A DNA stretch of 55,865 nt from Oscillatoriales cyanobacterium RM2_1_1 (GTDB taxonomy: Bacteria > Cyanobacteriota > Cyanobacteriia > Cyanobacteriales > Microcoleaceae), in contig JAAURB010000024.1 in assembly GCA_012033335.1 (NCBI GenBank), positions 1-55,865 on the forward strand, read 5' to 3'. The notes below the pieces were generated by a model. The model made no database searches. It was not told where the DNA came from and worked only from the letters and a program-made list of their open reading frames with translations. Positions within the stretch are counted from its first letter, which is position 1. Each line of letters starts with the position of its first letter. A program made the position numbers and the translations under genes. Below are positions 1 to 8,429 of this stretch, piece after piece.

Positions 1-391
1 GCTTGAGTTAATTGCTCAAAGTAACTCGCCTTGCAAAGTAAGGGTTCTGAACAGATGTAACCCCGTCCAGGTTTGGGGATCGGGGGCCGCGATAGCGAGA
101 CTGAAAAAATTCCACCAAGACATCGTAATCCAGATTCAAGTGGGTTCTGGATTTGCCCTGCTGCTCGAACTGGCGGTAAATTAATTCCTGGGATGCTTGC
201 CAGTCATTATTCCAGAGGCCCTCTGATTTGAGCTGGTCGATATCGGCCAGGGTCGGGCGGTAGGATCCTGGAGTCAGATCTTGAGCATGGTTCTGGGTGA
301 AATGCTCAACGGTATCGGCGATCGCCCGGCGATAGGAACCTCCCACATCCCGAAGCACTCCATCAATATCAAAAATCGCGATCGCCCTCAT
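1..391 (-). pseudogene. HAD-superfamily IA hydrolase, frameshifted and cut by the window edge
   Basis: The N-terminus starts MRAIAIFDIDGVLRDV, the HAD motif I with the nucleophile Asp and the second Asp (DxDGV), followed by a helical cap region. It resembles the cyanobacterial HAD-IA hypothetical-phosphatase subfamily (TIGR01548-like). The open frame that runs upstream to 421 begins with a non-conserved leader, so I place the start at the Met at 391. The frame stops at position 8 after an unlikely tail. From about position 60 to the window edge another frame reads YICSEPLLCKASYFEQLTQ, which looks like the expected family continuation. One or two small indels near 60-100, in G/C runs, therefore separate two conserved parts. 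The rest of the gene lies outside the window. Substrate unknown. Confidence 0.6.
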
Positions 392-433
392 TGTTGATGC
401 TCCTGAATCAATCCTACCCATTTTGGCTAACAG

Positions 434-462
434 ATTTCATTGTGCACGAGATCGGTTATAAT
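434..462 (+). promoter_or_regulatory. possible promoter of the PSRP-3 gene
   Basis: A perfect TATAAT lies at 457-462, 34 bases before the GTG at 496. No good -35 hexamer is seen at the usual spacing. It sits between the divergent HAD gene and the PSRP-3 gene. Inferred from sequence only. Confidence 0.35.
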
Positions 463-495
463 TGAAGACTGTGAAGTTTTTAATTGGCTGGGTCT

Positions 496-819
496 GTGGT
501 AGAAGAGGATTTATTATCGGCATCGAGGTTTGTTCTTAAAGTTCTCTGGCTAGACGAAAACGTTGCTTTAGCGGTTGATCAAGTGGTTGGCAAGGGCACA
601 AGCCCCTTGACTCAATACTTTTTCTGGCCTAGAAACGATGCCTGGGATCAGCTCAGAGCTGAGATGGAGTCCAAGCATTGGATTTCAGAGCTTGAGCGAG
701 TTACGCTATTAAACAAGGCAACGGAAGTGATTAATTTCTGGCAGGAAGAAGGCAAAGGCCGTCCAATGGCTGAAGCCCAGTCTAAGTTTCCAGAGGTTGT
801 TTTCACGGGCAGTAGTTGA
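496..819 (+). CDS. 30S ribosomal protein PSRP-3 (Ycf65 family)
   Basis: The protein contains the family hallmark stretches [37 protein letters not shown] and [13 protein letters not shown], which run nearly end to end through the PSRP-3/Ycf65 family. Members are small components of the 30S ribosomal subunit found in cyanobacteria and plastids. No ATG lies upstream of the conserved region. The frame could start at TTG 484 or GTG 496; I prefer 496 because it leaves a leader of about 25 bases behind the TATAAT at 457-462. No strong Shine-Dalgarno is visible, so the start is uncertain. A hairpin terminator follows at 903. Identity is secure. Confidence 0.9.
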   Translation: MVEEDLLSASRFVLKVLWLDENVALAVDQVVGKGTSPLTQYFFWPRNDAWDQLRAEMESKHWISELERVTLLNKATEVINFWQEEGKGRPMAEAQSKFPEVVFTGSS

Positions 820-902
820 TTGAGTCAGTGGTTGATCATCAGGATTGTGATCATCAAGATCATTAACAAGCTCGTCAAGTTGAGTGAGATTGCGATTGAG
901 TT

Positions 903-937
903 GCCTACCTTAGCGGGTAGGCTTAAGTATTTTTTAA
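903..937 (+). terminator. rho-independent terminator after PSRP-3 gene
   Basis: GCCTACC at 903-909 pairs with GGTAGGC at 916-922 around a 6-base loop. A T-rich tract with six T in a row follows a few bases later. It lies 83 bases downstream of the PSRP-3 stop. Confidence 0.65.
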
Positions 938-1080
938 GAGTATTTCTAAGCAGATAACCCTGGATCAGACGAGCCTTCAGCCCCGCAGCAAAAACGGGAA
1001 TTGGATCTGTGGCGTGTTGCTTGAGTCTTCGTTAATAATGGGATCGGGAACTGCTGTCTTTTTGCTGAAGAGGAAGTATT

Positions 1081-1779
1081 ATGACGAATGCGACTCAGCC
1101 TACTTATACTCCGGAGCAAACCACTGCCTGGCTAAGGGGCTTGCTAGCGCTGGCCTGGGTAGATGGTCACTTTGACGAGGAAGAAAAGGAGCTAATTACC
1201 TCTTTGACCCACGGAGAACTGGTAACCGACAAAAATGTTGCAGACCTTGAACCTATCTCTCCCCAAGGTCTGGCCACGGTTTTAGGTCAGGCCACAGCCA
1301 CAGCCGAAAACTTTTTGAGAACAGCCGTGATGGTTGCCCTAGCCGATGGGGTCTATTCTATAGATGAGGATCGGCTGCTGCGTGAGTTTTGTGGGGCAAT
1401 GGATTTGAAGGTGGATGCCTTAGATGCCCTGCGGCATACGATGGCCAATTTTGCTGAGGCAGATTCTCCGGTAAATGCAGCGTCTACCGCTATTTCCCAA
1501 CCTGCGGAACCAGACCAGACTGTGGATTTGCTATCCCCGGTGAAGCACTGGCTTGATGATTGGGAAGTTCAAGATCCAAAAGTTGCTCACTTTGTCTGCA
1601 AACTGATTCCACCCCAATGTCCGTTTGAGCGAGATGTCAAGCTGTTTGGTCGCAAAGTGGTTCACATTCCGCCGATGTGTAAGCTCAATCCCCTGTATGA
1701 ACAGTTGGTCGGATTGCGGTTTCGAGCTCTTTCTTACCTGGCGGATGATTGCAAGGAAGATGTTTCCAAGTATTGCTAG
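1081..1779 (+). CDS. TerB-like / Mo-dependent nitrogenase C-terminal domain protein
   Basis: 232 residues in two parts. Residues 10-130 read like a TerB (tellurite-resistance-like) all-helical domain, with LRGLLALAWVDGHFDEEEKEL and the later acidic turn ALADGVYSIDEDRLL. Residues 155-232 match the Mo-dependent nitrogenase C-terminal family (PF06967-like): WEVQDPKVAHFVCKLIPPQCPFERD, then PPMCKLNPLYEQLVGLRFRAL, with conserved Cys residues and a C-terminal Cys. Despite the family name these proteins are widespread in cyanobacteria that do not fix nitrogen, and no nif genes are seen here. Function unknown. The ATG follows GAAGAGGAAG, a plausible ribosome site. Monocistronic as far as can be seen. 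Confidence 0.8.
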   Translation: MTNATQPTYTPEQTTAWLRGLLALAWVDGHFDEEEKELITSLTHGELVTDKNVADLEPISPQGLATVLGQATATAENFLRTAVMVALADGVYSIDEDRLLREFCGAMDLKVDALDALRHTMANFAEADSPVNAASTAISQPAEPDQTVDLLSPVKHWLDDWEVQDPKVAHFVCKLIPPQCPFERDVKLFGRKVVHIPPMCKLNPLYEQLVGLRFRALSYLADDCKEDVSKYC

Positions 1780-1968
1780 AGGGGTTGCTGGAGGGGCAAA
1801 TCTATAGAACTTCCCCATGTGATCAGTTGATCGAGGCAAGTTTACTTTTTAGGATCAGTCCCTCTACCGCAGGTTATGATTGATGCCCATCATGTCCTGT
1901 CATTAGAGAAATCTATCTTTTGGCGTAATCTAGAGGGGTGATGTAATCGGCCCCTGGATCGACCAGGG

Positions 1969-2346
1969 TCAGGGGTTCTCAGGGATTAGCCCCTCGAGTT
2001 TAATAATCTGTAGATGATCCTGCGTGATTCTGTAAGCCTGATTCCGGCAGCCATCTTCACCCCGGGCATGGAAATATCCAGACAGATTGAGATTGGCGGC
2101 GATCGCCCAGTCCAGCATTTCCTGGAAAAAAACCAATCCACTCCCCTGCATTTCTGCCCCATAAAAAACGTAGCATCGCCAGTTGATCAGAGTTGTTTGC
2201 CAGCACCACCCCGCCGCATAAAGTGCTTTTTCAGAACTTTGAGATTGATCAGATTGGATCCATTGCACCACTGCAATCAGCCGTTCAAATTGTTCTGGTT
2301 CAACCTCTAGCCATCCTCGTACAGAATAGAAGTAGGCCATATTCAA
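1969..2346 (-). CDS. conserved hypothetical protein
   Basis: 125 residues starting MNMAYFYSVRGWLEVE; the inner Met at 2340 is an equally good start. The protein is soluble, rich in aromatic residues (W, Y, F) and has no signal peptide or membrane segment. It ends in a small basic/hydrophobic stretch after an AYRITQDHLQI motif. I do not recognise a named family. The composition and length look like a real gene rather than a shadow of another frame, and nothing better is on the opposite strand. No operon partner: the neighbours are on the plus strand. Confidence 0.6.
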   Translation of the reverse strand: MNMAYFYSVRGWLEVEPEQFERLIAVVQWIQSDQSQSSEKALYAAGWCWQTTLINWRCYVFYGAEMQGSGLVFFQEMLDWAIAANLNLSGYFHARGEDGCRNQAYRITQDHLQIIKLEGLIPENP

Positions 2347-2349
2347 GTT

Positions 2350-2385
2350 AATATTTAAGTGGGCATTTAAGTCAGTATTTAAGTT
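2350..2385 (+). repeat. 12-bp tandem repeat, 3 copies
   Basis: Three consecutive 12-mers with core ATTTAAGT (AATATTTAAGTG, GGCATTTAAGTC, AGTATTTAAGTT) lie just upstream of the minus-strand gene that starts at 2346. Confidence 0.6.
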
Positions 2386-2565
2386 ATGTCAACTCCGTTA
2401 ATCTGCGACGGATAAGGTTTTTTTAAGTTTTCATATTAAGTTTTCATCAGCCCCGCCGCGCGGGACTCTAAAAAAGCAAAATATGACCAACCAATCGGGT
2501 TCGATCATTGAGCAACATTCAATTGTTATGCTTAGTGTAAAAGTTTTCCAAATTAGCGTGAGAAA

Positions 2566-3308
2566 ATGTTGCAGATTATGACTGCCTTGATTTCCTCGGG
2601 AATAATTGTTCTGATTTCAATACCAGGATCGATATCCCTCTCCTCAACCTTTAAACCCCAATTAATTCCAGACCCCCAGGTAGATCTGGAAAATAACCTC
2701 TCCTCCAGCAATCAGCCTGATCAAGGGTCAACTTCAACTTCCTACACCCAACTGGAAACCTATCTCCAACAGAAAAATTGGCAAGCTGCTGATCAAGCAA
2801 CCCGAACTGTAGTCAATCGTTGGGTTTATCCGGATCAGGATTGGTTTGCCCCCCTGATTTTAATCGGGTTGTCTGTGCTGAAGTGCAAACCCTGGATCAA
2901 CTGTGGACAACGTACAGCGACGGTAAATTTGGGTTTTCGGCCCAGGTTCAGCAGTGGCAGCAAGCGATCGCTGGATTTCCCAATGACCTTCGCACCGCCG
3001 TTGACACCTATGGCCAATTAGTGGGTTGGACTCGCCGGGAACCATTGAAGGATCAGGAGTTTCAAGCCCTCTGGTGGGCCTCAGATTGGCTCACCGAACC
3101 AGAACTAACCTACGACCTGAAAACCTCTGAGGGCCACCTTCCCTGGGGAGGAATCTCAACGGAGATTGTGGCGGATTTGGCTGATCAACATGACTCGGGG
3201 GGATGTGGAAGCTGTGGTACAGATGCGGTTTATCTCCAGGCAGAACGCCTCTACACCTACCTGCCGGGGTTTTACGCCCAGATTGCCCAGTGCCTATCGA
3301 AATCTTAG
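2566..3308 (+). pseudogene. GUN4-like domain protein, frameshifted
   Basis: The first frame (2566 on) gives a hydrophobic N-terminus (ALISSGIIVLISIPG, signal or anchor), a Ser/Pro-rich linker and then YTQLETYLQQKNWQAADQAT, the start of a GUN4 core. The second frame takes over near 2850 and reads DFNRVVCAEVQTLDQLWTTY, KFGFSAQ, VGWTRREP and LTYDLKTSEGHLPWGGI, the rest of the GUN4 domain. One extra base in the C run at 2849-2854 would join them into about 247 residues. GUN4 proteins bind porphyrins and activate Mg-chelatase; anchored GUN4-like paralogues have unclear roles. The tail holds GGCGSCG. Either a recent pseudogene or a sequencing indel. Confidence 0.75.
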
Positions 3309-3441
3309 GCTGTAAACTTCTCCGGCCATGCCCTCACCCTGGAGGTTCATCAAGTCGTAGGATGTTTATCCAGCACAATTTACAATATTGTAAGAGCAAC
3401 CTGAAAAGGTGCAACCAAGCAAAGGAGGTGAAATCTAGTCA

Positions 3442-3852
3442 ATGAAACAATTGGGTCAACACTTGATTTTGGATGCATGGCAATGTCCGAGCGATATCCT
3501 CAACGATTCAGAGCGGATTCGGCAGGCTATCTTAGAAGCCATTACCGCAGGGCAGGCTACATTGATTGATTTGTGTGTGCATCAGTTCAGTCCCCACGGG
3601 GTAACGGCAACTGCCACTTTAGCAGAGTCTCACATTGCGATTCATACCTGGCCAGAACATGGTTACTTTGCTGCGGACTTCTTTTTCTGTGGTCGAGGAG
3701 AACCCCGCAAGGCAGCAGAAGTGCTGATCATTGCATTAGAAGCCAGGCAGACAACCCTGAAAGAATTTAAACGGGGAATGGAAATGGCAGCAGAAACCCA
3801 TCCATCTCACCCCCTCACTCCTGACCTCAACTCGCAAACTTGTCTGGTTTAG
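3442..3852 (+). CDS. speD: S-adenosylmethionine decarboxylase proenzyme
   Basis: Makes decarboxylated SAM, the aminopropyl donor for spermidine synthesis. The bacterial class signature is present: TATLAESHIAIHTWPEHGY at residues 58-76. Self-cleavage is expected between Glu and Ser of AESH, which turns the Ser into the pyruvoyl group of the alpha chain. HGYFAADFFFCG supplies the conserved His and the catalytic Cys. 136 residues, a normal length for the short bacterial type. A strong ribosome site (AAAGGAGGTG at 3421-3430) precedes the ATG. A clear terminator follows at 3882. It stands alone as a transcription unit; a polyamine-type permease (potB-like) lies 24 kb away. Confidence 0.93.
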   Translation: MKQLGQHLILDAWQCPSDILNDSERIRQAILEAITAGQATLIDLCVHQFSPHGVTATATLAESHIAIHTWPEHGYFAADFFFCGRGEPRKAAEVLIIALEARQTTLKEFKRGMEMAAETHPSHPLTPDLNSQTCLV

Positions 3853-3881
3853 CTAGTCGGAATTGAGTTAGTCATCTGTTG

Positions 3882-3909
3882 ACCCGATCCCCTTCAGATC
3901 GGGTTTTTG
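3882..3909 (+). terminator. rho-independent terminator after speD
   Basis: ACCCGATC at 3882-3889 pairs with GATCGGGT at 3897-3904 around a 7-base loop, followed at once by a run of T. Confidence 0.85.
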
Positions 3910-4071
3910 ATTATTTTTTCAGTAATCACCAGTGATTTGTGAGACTTCCTTGGCTCAGGCTTACTAGCCTGAGGGGGAGTAAGATACAACGGTCTGCGGT
4001 GTGCTCTGGGTTTTGTATCATGCCAATTTTAAGAGTTCGTATGAGGAAAGCATCACCCAACATTTTAAGAT

Positions 4072-4911
4072 TTAAAAAACGTCACGATTTTTAGTTTTTA
4101 CCCGTTGATAGAGCTCTTCCATCACCTCAATAAATGAATTGTCTCGCTCCCAAAAGGCAGGAAAGTCCCCCTGCTTTTTCACCAAAACCCCAGAAACAGG
4201 TGCAGGTTGATTATCCTGTTGGGGAGGCGATAGGGGTTTAGATCCGAACCAAAATTCCCGTAATGTGGTTGCGGGGTTCAGAGTCGTTTTTTGGGGTTCA
4301 GGGTAGTAGGAATTCACCGGTTGAGGGGGAAGTTTTTCTGTTCCTAATCCCGCAATTAGAGCCTGGCCCAGGGAGGTTTTTGCTAATTCAGTGTGCAATT
4401 CCTCCCGGGACAACCCTCGCAATTCAAACAGGAGAAATGGATCATTGTCCAGTTCGACGGCAAAGCGATAACATAGACCCGCAATATGTTTACAAGGATT
4501 AGAAAAATCTGGGCAGGAACATGTGGTTTTAAAATCCTGACGGCTATGGGGCAAGAGATGTTGATTCACCGCTAGAAAACTTTTTTCAATGTTTTCGGGA
4601 ACTTCATTGAGGAGCAACTTTGAGACAAAGCTAGCATTGGTAGCCAGGACTTGCATGATTTTAGACCAGTCCTTTTTAGAAATTGGAGTAATGGTAATTT
4701 CAGTACCATAAATAGGTTCTTTGTATACACCAAAATAGGGATTGATAGAACCTCGAATGGTTCCCTCGATTTTGCCTTTGCTGGATTCGAAGGTGATGAT
4801 TTTGTTGCTTCTTGCATAGGAACGACCTCGACTTAATCGGGCTGAATCAGTGAAGGATTCCAGGGCTGAAATAAATTTTTGACCCCACCAGGTACGGCTG
4901 AATTGATTCAT
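4072..4911 (-). CDS. SWIM zinc-finger protein
   Basis: 279 residues. The SWIM finger is at about 130-150: CSCPDFSNPCKHI, the CxCx(n)CxH zinc ligand pattern, known for DNA or protein binding. The N-terminal part (WWGQKFISALE, ARSNKI) is typical of bacterial SWIM proteins, and the C-terminus is a proline/glutamine-rich linker followed by a short helix. It lies 111 bases downstream of the SNF2 helicase on the same strand, so the two are probably co-transcribed. That pairing recurs in bacterial genomes and suggests that the SWIM protein serves as a nucleic-acid-binding partner of the helicase. Exact role unknown. Confidence 0.85.
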   Translation of the reverse strand: MNQFSRTWWGQKFISALESFTDSARLSRGRSYARSNKIITFESSKGKIEGTIRGSINPYFGVYKEPIYGTEITITPISKKDWSKIMQVLATNASFVSKLLLNEVPENIEKSFLAVNQHLLPHSRQDFKTTCSCPDFSNPCKHIAGLCYRFAVELDNDPFLLFELRGLSREELHTELAKTSLGQALIAGLGTEKLPPQPVNSYYPEPQKTTLNPATTLREFWFGSKPLSPPQQDNQPAPVSGVLVKKQGDFPAFWERDNSFIEVMEELYQRVKTKNRDVF

Positions 4912-5022
4912 GATTGGTTTATCCTAAAATTTCTTGATCTAAATTATTGACTTGAGGGCTGGGTGACTTTCGGATTCAATGACTTAGAGGGCTGGGTGAC
5001 CCAGCTCCTACTTTGGGATTTT

Positions 5023-8000
5023 TTAATCTAAAATGGCGCTGTGATTCAAGGCAATTAACTGTTTAAAGGTGTCGTTATCCAGCTCTGTTAACCAGGATTC
5101 ATCCGCACCAACCACTAGAGAAGATAGCTTTTTCTTATCCTCAATCATTTGATCAATCTTCTCTTCTAAGGATCCCAACGTGACAAATTTATGTACAAAT
5201 ACATTCTTTTTTTGACCAATCCGAAAAGCTCGATCTGTAGCCTGATCTTCAACGGCAGGATTCCACCAGCGATCAAAGTGAAATACATGGTTAGCTTTGG
5301 TCAGGGTAATTCCTACTCCCCCGGCTTTTAGAGATAAGATAAAAGCACTGGGCGGACTGGCCGGATCTTGAAAATCAGCAATCATCTGTTCGCGCTTGTT
5401 TCGATTAGTTCCCCCGTGAATGTAGTAAGTATTATAGTGATGATGGCGGAGTTGCTGTTCTAAGGCGTCCCCAATCTCCCGGAATTGCGTAAAAATTAGC
5501 AGGCTTTCCCCTTCAGCAAAGACCTCTTCTAACATTTCCTGGAGTCGCGAGAGCTTGTGCGATCGCGCTGGGGAAAACTCACTTTCATCCTGAAGAAACT
5601 GGCGGGGATGGTTACAAATTTGCTTGAGTTTCATCAAGGTCGAAAGGATTAATCCTTTACGTTGAATCCCTTCTACTTCTACTTTTGCCAGTTGCTTCTC
5701 CACATCTTTGACCACGGCTTCGTAGAGGGAAGCTTGCTCTTTTGTCAGGTTACAGTAAACCTTTTGCTCCACTTTGTCAGGCAGATCTTTAATAATCGAT
5801 TGATCGGTTTTGACCCGCCGCAAAATAAATGGCTCCACTAATTTTTTGAGGGTGACACTTTGCCGCCGATCATTCTCTTTTTGAATCGGAATTTCAAAGG
5901 ATTTACGAAATTGATTTTGTTTACCCAGATACCCTGGATTGAGGAAATTAAAAATTGACCACAGATCCAATAAACGGTTTTCCACCGGAGTTCCAGTCAA
6001 AGCCAGGCGATGCTGGGCGGAGAGTTTGAGAATTTCTTTGGTTTGGGCAGTTTTGGGATTTTTAATATTTTGGGCTTCGTCTAAAACAATCCGATGCCAT
6101 GGGCTTGCACCGAGTAATTTGGCATCCTTACGAATCAAGGTATAGGAGGTGATTAACACGTCCAAATCCTGGCAAAGGGTTTGAAATACTTTGGGGTCTT
6201 GAATGCGATCGCCCCCATGATGAACCCGAGTTTTCAGGTGAGGGGCGAATTTTTTGATCTCTTTTTGCCAGTTGCCCAGGACGGAGGTGGGGGCGATTAA
6301 TAAAGTTGGGGTTGGCCCTTGGCGGTTGGCTACGGGAATTGAATCTGGGTGAATTGAATCTGGGTGAATTGAATCCTCCTGAAAGGATTTCTCTTGAACC
6401 AGCCGGGCGATCACCTGCACCGTTTTCCCCAAACCCATATCATCCGCCAGGCAACCGTTCAGCCCTAGGGTTTCCAGATAGTGCAACCAGGCTACGCCCC
6501 GCTTTTGGTAATCCCGCAGGGTTCCCTGGAGTTGGGGTAAATCTTCTATGGGTTCCAGGCGATTTTTATCCTGCAACTTTGCCAGCATATCCTCCAGGGC
6601 TGCATCCCGTTCAAATTCCACCTCATCTCCCGCTTCAGCTTGTTGTTGCATCAGTTCCATCAGGGACATCTGGGAACCGGCTTCCCCATGGGTCTGCCAG
6701 AACTCCAACATCTGCTGCATTTTGGTGGAGTCAAGCTCGACCCATTGTCCCCGAAACTGTACCAGGGAAGTTTTTGCCGAAACTAACTGCTGCCATTCCT
6801 CAGGGGTTACCGGTTGATCACCAATGGCCAGTTGATAATGGTACTGAACTAAAGTGTCCAGACCAAAGTAGGATTTAGTGTCCTTGGCATTGCTAGAGCT
6901 GCTCCTAGAGGCTTTCAGCCGGAGTTTGGCCCGCTTGCGCCCCGTCGGTGTCCACCAGGCTGGAACAATCACCTTATACCCAGCGGATTCCAGTACCCAG
7001 GCTGTTTCCTTGAGGAAGTCAAAGGCTTCCTCTAAATCCAGATGAACCCTTGCTGGTTCCGCCGTCTCCAAACCGTCCCACAGCCGGGGATAAATCCGAG
7101 CGGCGTAGCCCAGATTCAGCAGCAAATCTGAGGCAAATGCTTTCCCTAGCCAGGACTGCATTCCCTGCTGCTGTGGTGAGTCCAGCCGCCAGTAATCTCG
7201 CAGGGACAGTCTCAAGGATGGATCATGCTTTGGAGCTACTAAAAATTGTAATTCCCAGGATTCCTCCGCTTTTTCTGGGGCACAGAGCTGAAAATAAAGA
7301 TAAAACGGAATCGCTGTTTGGGTGTAACTGATGCGCTGTCGCCATCCCTGCCATTTCTGGTATTCTTCCAGGGCTATGTCACTGGATCGGCCCAGGGTAA
7401 TCTGGCTTGAATTCAGGCAGTTGGCCAACAATGTTCCAGCAATTTGCTTGTCAAACTGGGCTGTAGAAGGGGTATGGGTAACAATTTCAGTCAGCAAACA
7501 TTCGGAAAAATGATGCAGTAAGGATTCTGGATCATGGATTTGGGAAGATTCTGCAGCCGCCTCAAAACCGCAGCCGCAGACCAGGGGCATCGATTCTACA
7601 AAAGTTTGCTGGATTGCATTCCACTGTTCTGAAACAATTTCCCAACCCGGATAAATCTCAAAGACAGCAGACTGGCTTTTTTTGCTTTTGCGACTCCCAG
7701 AAAGCAGGCGATATTTTAAGCTGGGAATGTATTGATCCTGGAGTAAAACTTGCTTGAAAGCCTGGGTATAGTGATACCAGAAAAACAGATCTGACCCCAG
7801 TTGAATTTCCCCTTCTCCATAGGTTGTCAGGAAGTGTAAATCATTCAGAAATTGAATGACATGATTGACTTGGGCGTAGCTATAACTTCCGGTTTTAACC
7901 TGAGTTTTCAAACGATAACATGCGATTTTCCAGAAGACAAACTCAAACTCTTCTGGTAGTTCTGCTTCCTGATAGCGAGACAGTTCAATAGAGGGAATCG

Positions 8001-8259
8001 GTTGATTTTCAGCGGTAGGCAGGAGAAAATCACAGGGAGAAATTGCCGTTTTCCAATCAATATTTTCTTTGCCTTTTAGCCCTAATTCCTCAATTAAAAA
8101 GCTAGATAGTTCGGCTTCCTGCAAATGAAATGGATGGAACTGAGCCGCTTTTTTCTTAGTTTTTTGAAGGGGGGTAGTTTCAACCCACAAATAAAAATTT
8201 CCAGCTTGAATGAACCCTGCTGTATTTTCTGGAATCCAGGTTCCATGTAGAATTTTCAT
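5023..8259 (-). CDS. SNF2-family DEAD/DEAH-box helicase
   Basis: 1078 residues, a large bacterial Snf2/HepA-like ATPase. The N-terminal 450 residues are a divergent region like the SNF2-associated domain of bacterial members (DUF3670-like). The motor starts near residue 580 (LRDYQKRGVAWL). Walker A is DDMGLGKT at about 605, the DEAQ box (DEAQNIKNP) at about 725, LTGTPVENRL follows, and the helicase C domain carries FTQFREIGD, LKAGGVGITLT and the arginine finger motif QATDRAFRIGQ at about 1008. These enzymes translocate on double-stranded DNA and remodel protein-nucleic acid complexes. Likely operon with the downstream SWIM gene. All motor motifs look intact. Cellular substrate unknown; transcription recycling or repair are possible. 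Confidence 0.92.
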   Translation of the reverse strand: MKILHGTWIPENTAGFIQAGNFYLWVETTPLQKTKKKAAQFHPFHLQEAELSSFLIEELGLKGKENIDWKTAISPCDFLLPTAENQPIPSIELSRYQEAELPEEFEFVFWKIACYRLKTQVKTGSYSYAQVNHVIQFLNDLHFLTTYGEGEIQLGSDLFFWYHYTQAFKQVLLQDQYIPSLKYRLLSGSRKSKKSQSAVFEIYPGWEIVSEQWNAIQQTFVESMPLVCGCGFEAAAESSQIHDPESLLHHFSECLLTEIVTHTPSTAQFDKQIAGTLLANCLNSSQITLGRSSDIALEEYQKWQGWRQRISYTQTAIPFYLYFQLCAPEKAEESWELQFLVAPKHDPSLRLSLRDYWRLDSPQQQGMQSWLGKAFASDLLLNLGYAARIYPRLWDGLETAEPARVHLDLEEAFDFLKETAWVLESAGYKVIVPAWWTPTGRKRAKLRLKASRSSSSNAKDTKSYFGLDTLVQYHYQLAIGDQPVTPEEWQQLVSAKTSLVQFRGQWVELDSTKMQQMLEFWQTHGEAGSQMSLMELMQQQAEAGDEVEFERDAALEDMLAKLQDKNRLEPIEDLPQLQGTLRDYQKRGVAWLHYLETLGLNGCLADDMGLGKTVQVIARLVQEKSFQEDSIHPDSIHPDSIPVANRQGPTPTLLIAPTSVLGNWQKEIKKFAPHLKTRVHHGGDRIQDPKVFQTLCQDLDVLITSYTLIRKDAKLLGASPWHRIVLDEAQNIKNPKTAQTKEILKLSAQHRLALTGTPVENRLLDLWSIFNFLNPGYLGKQNQFRKSFEIPIQKENDRRQSVTLKKLVEPFILRRVKTDQSIIKDLPDKVEQKVYCNLTKEQASLYEAVVKDVEKQLAKVEVEGIQRKGLILSTLMKLKQICNHPRQFLQDESEFSPARSHKLSRLQEMLEEVFAEGESLLIFTQFREIGDALEQQLRHHHYNTYYIHGGTNRNKREQMIADFQDPASPPSAFILSLKAGGVGITLTKANHVFHFDRWWNPAVEDQATDRAFRIGQKKNVFVHKFVTLGSLEEKIDQMIEDKKKLSSLVVGADESWLTELDNDTFKQLIALNHSAILD

Positions 8260-8307
8260 CGCCTCTCCCTGATCTTAAACCGCGATATTCCAATGTTGTC
8301 GGGGCTA

Positions 8308-8429
8308 GGGTGAGGAGACCTCACCCCTACCTGCCTTCACCTATTCCTAATGTGTGGGTGAGGAGACCTCATCCCTACCTGTTCCTACCTGTCCTTAGAA
8401 TGAGGGTGAGGAGACCTCACCCCTACCTG
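8308..8429 (+). repeat. 48-bp tandem repeat with palindromic core, 3 copies
   Basis: A 26-base core beginning GGGTGAGGAGACCTCA starts at 8308, 8356 and 8404, an exact 48-base period. Each core contains GGTGAGG and its complement CCTCACC (CCTCATC in copy 2) around AGA, so it can fold into a small hairpin. Copy 3 lies inside the 3' end of the fibrillin gene. Confidence 0.85.

Noticed and set aside
6306-6878. Long open frame on the plus strand within the SNF2 gene
   Set aside because: It is a Pro/Gly/Leu-rich antisense shadow of a well conserved helicase with no family pattern.
4072-8259. Phage-defence system made of SWIM and SNF2 genes
   Set aside because: No nuclease, methylase or other effector, no mobile flanks; a housekeeping remodelling role is as likely.
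8308-8429. CRISPR array
   Set aside because: Only three copies, palindromic core of a cyanobacterial repeat type, degenerate spacers of 22 bases and no cas genes.
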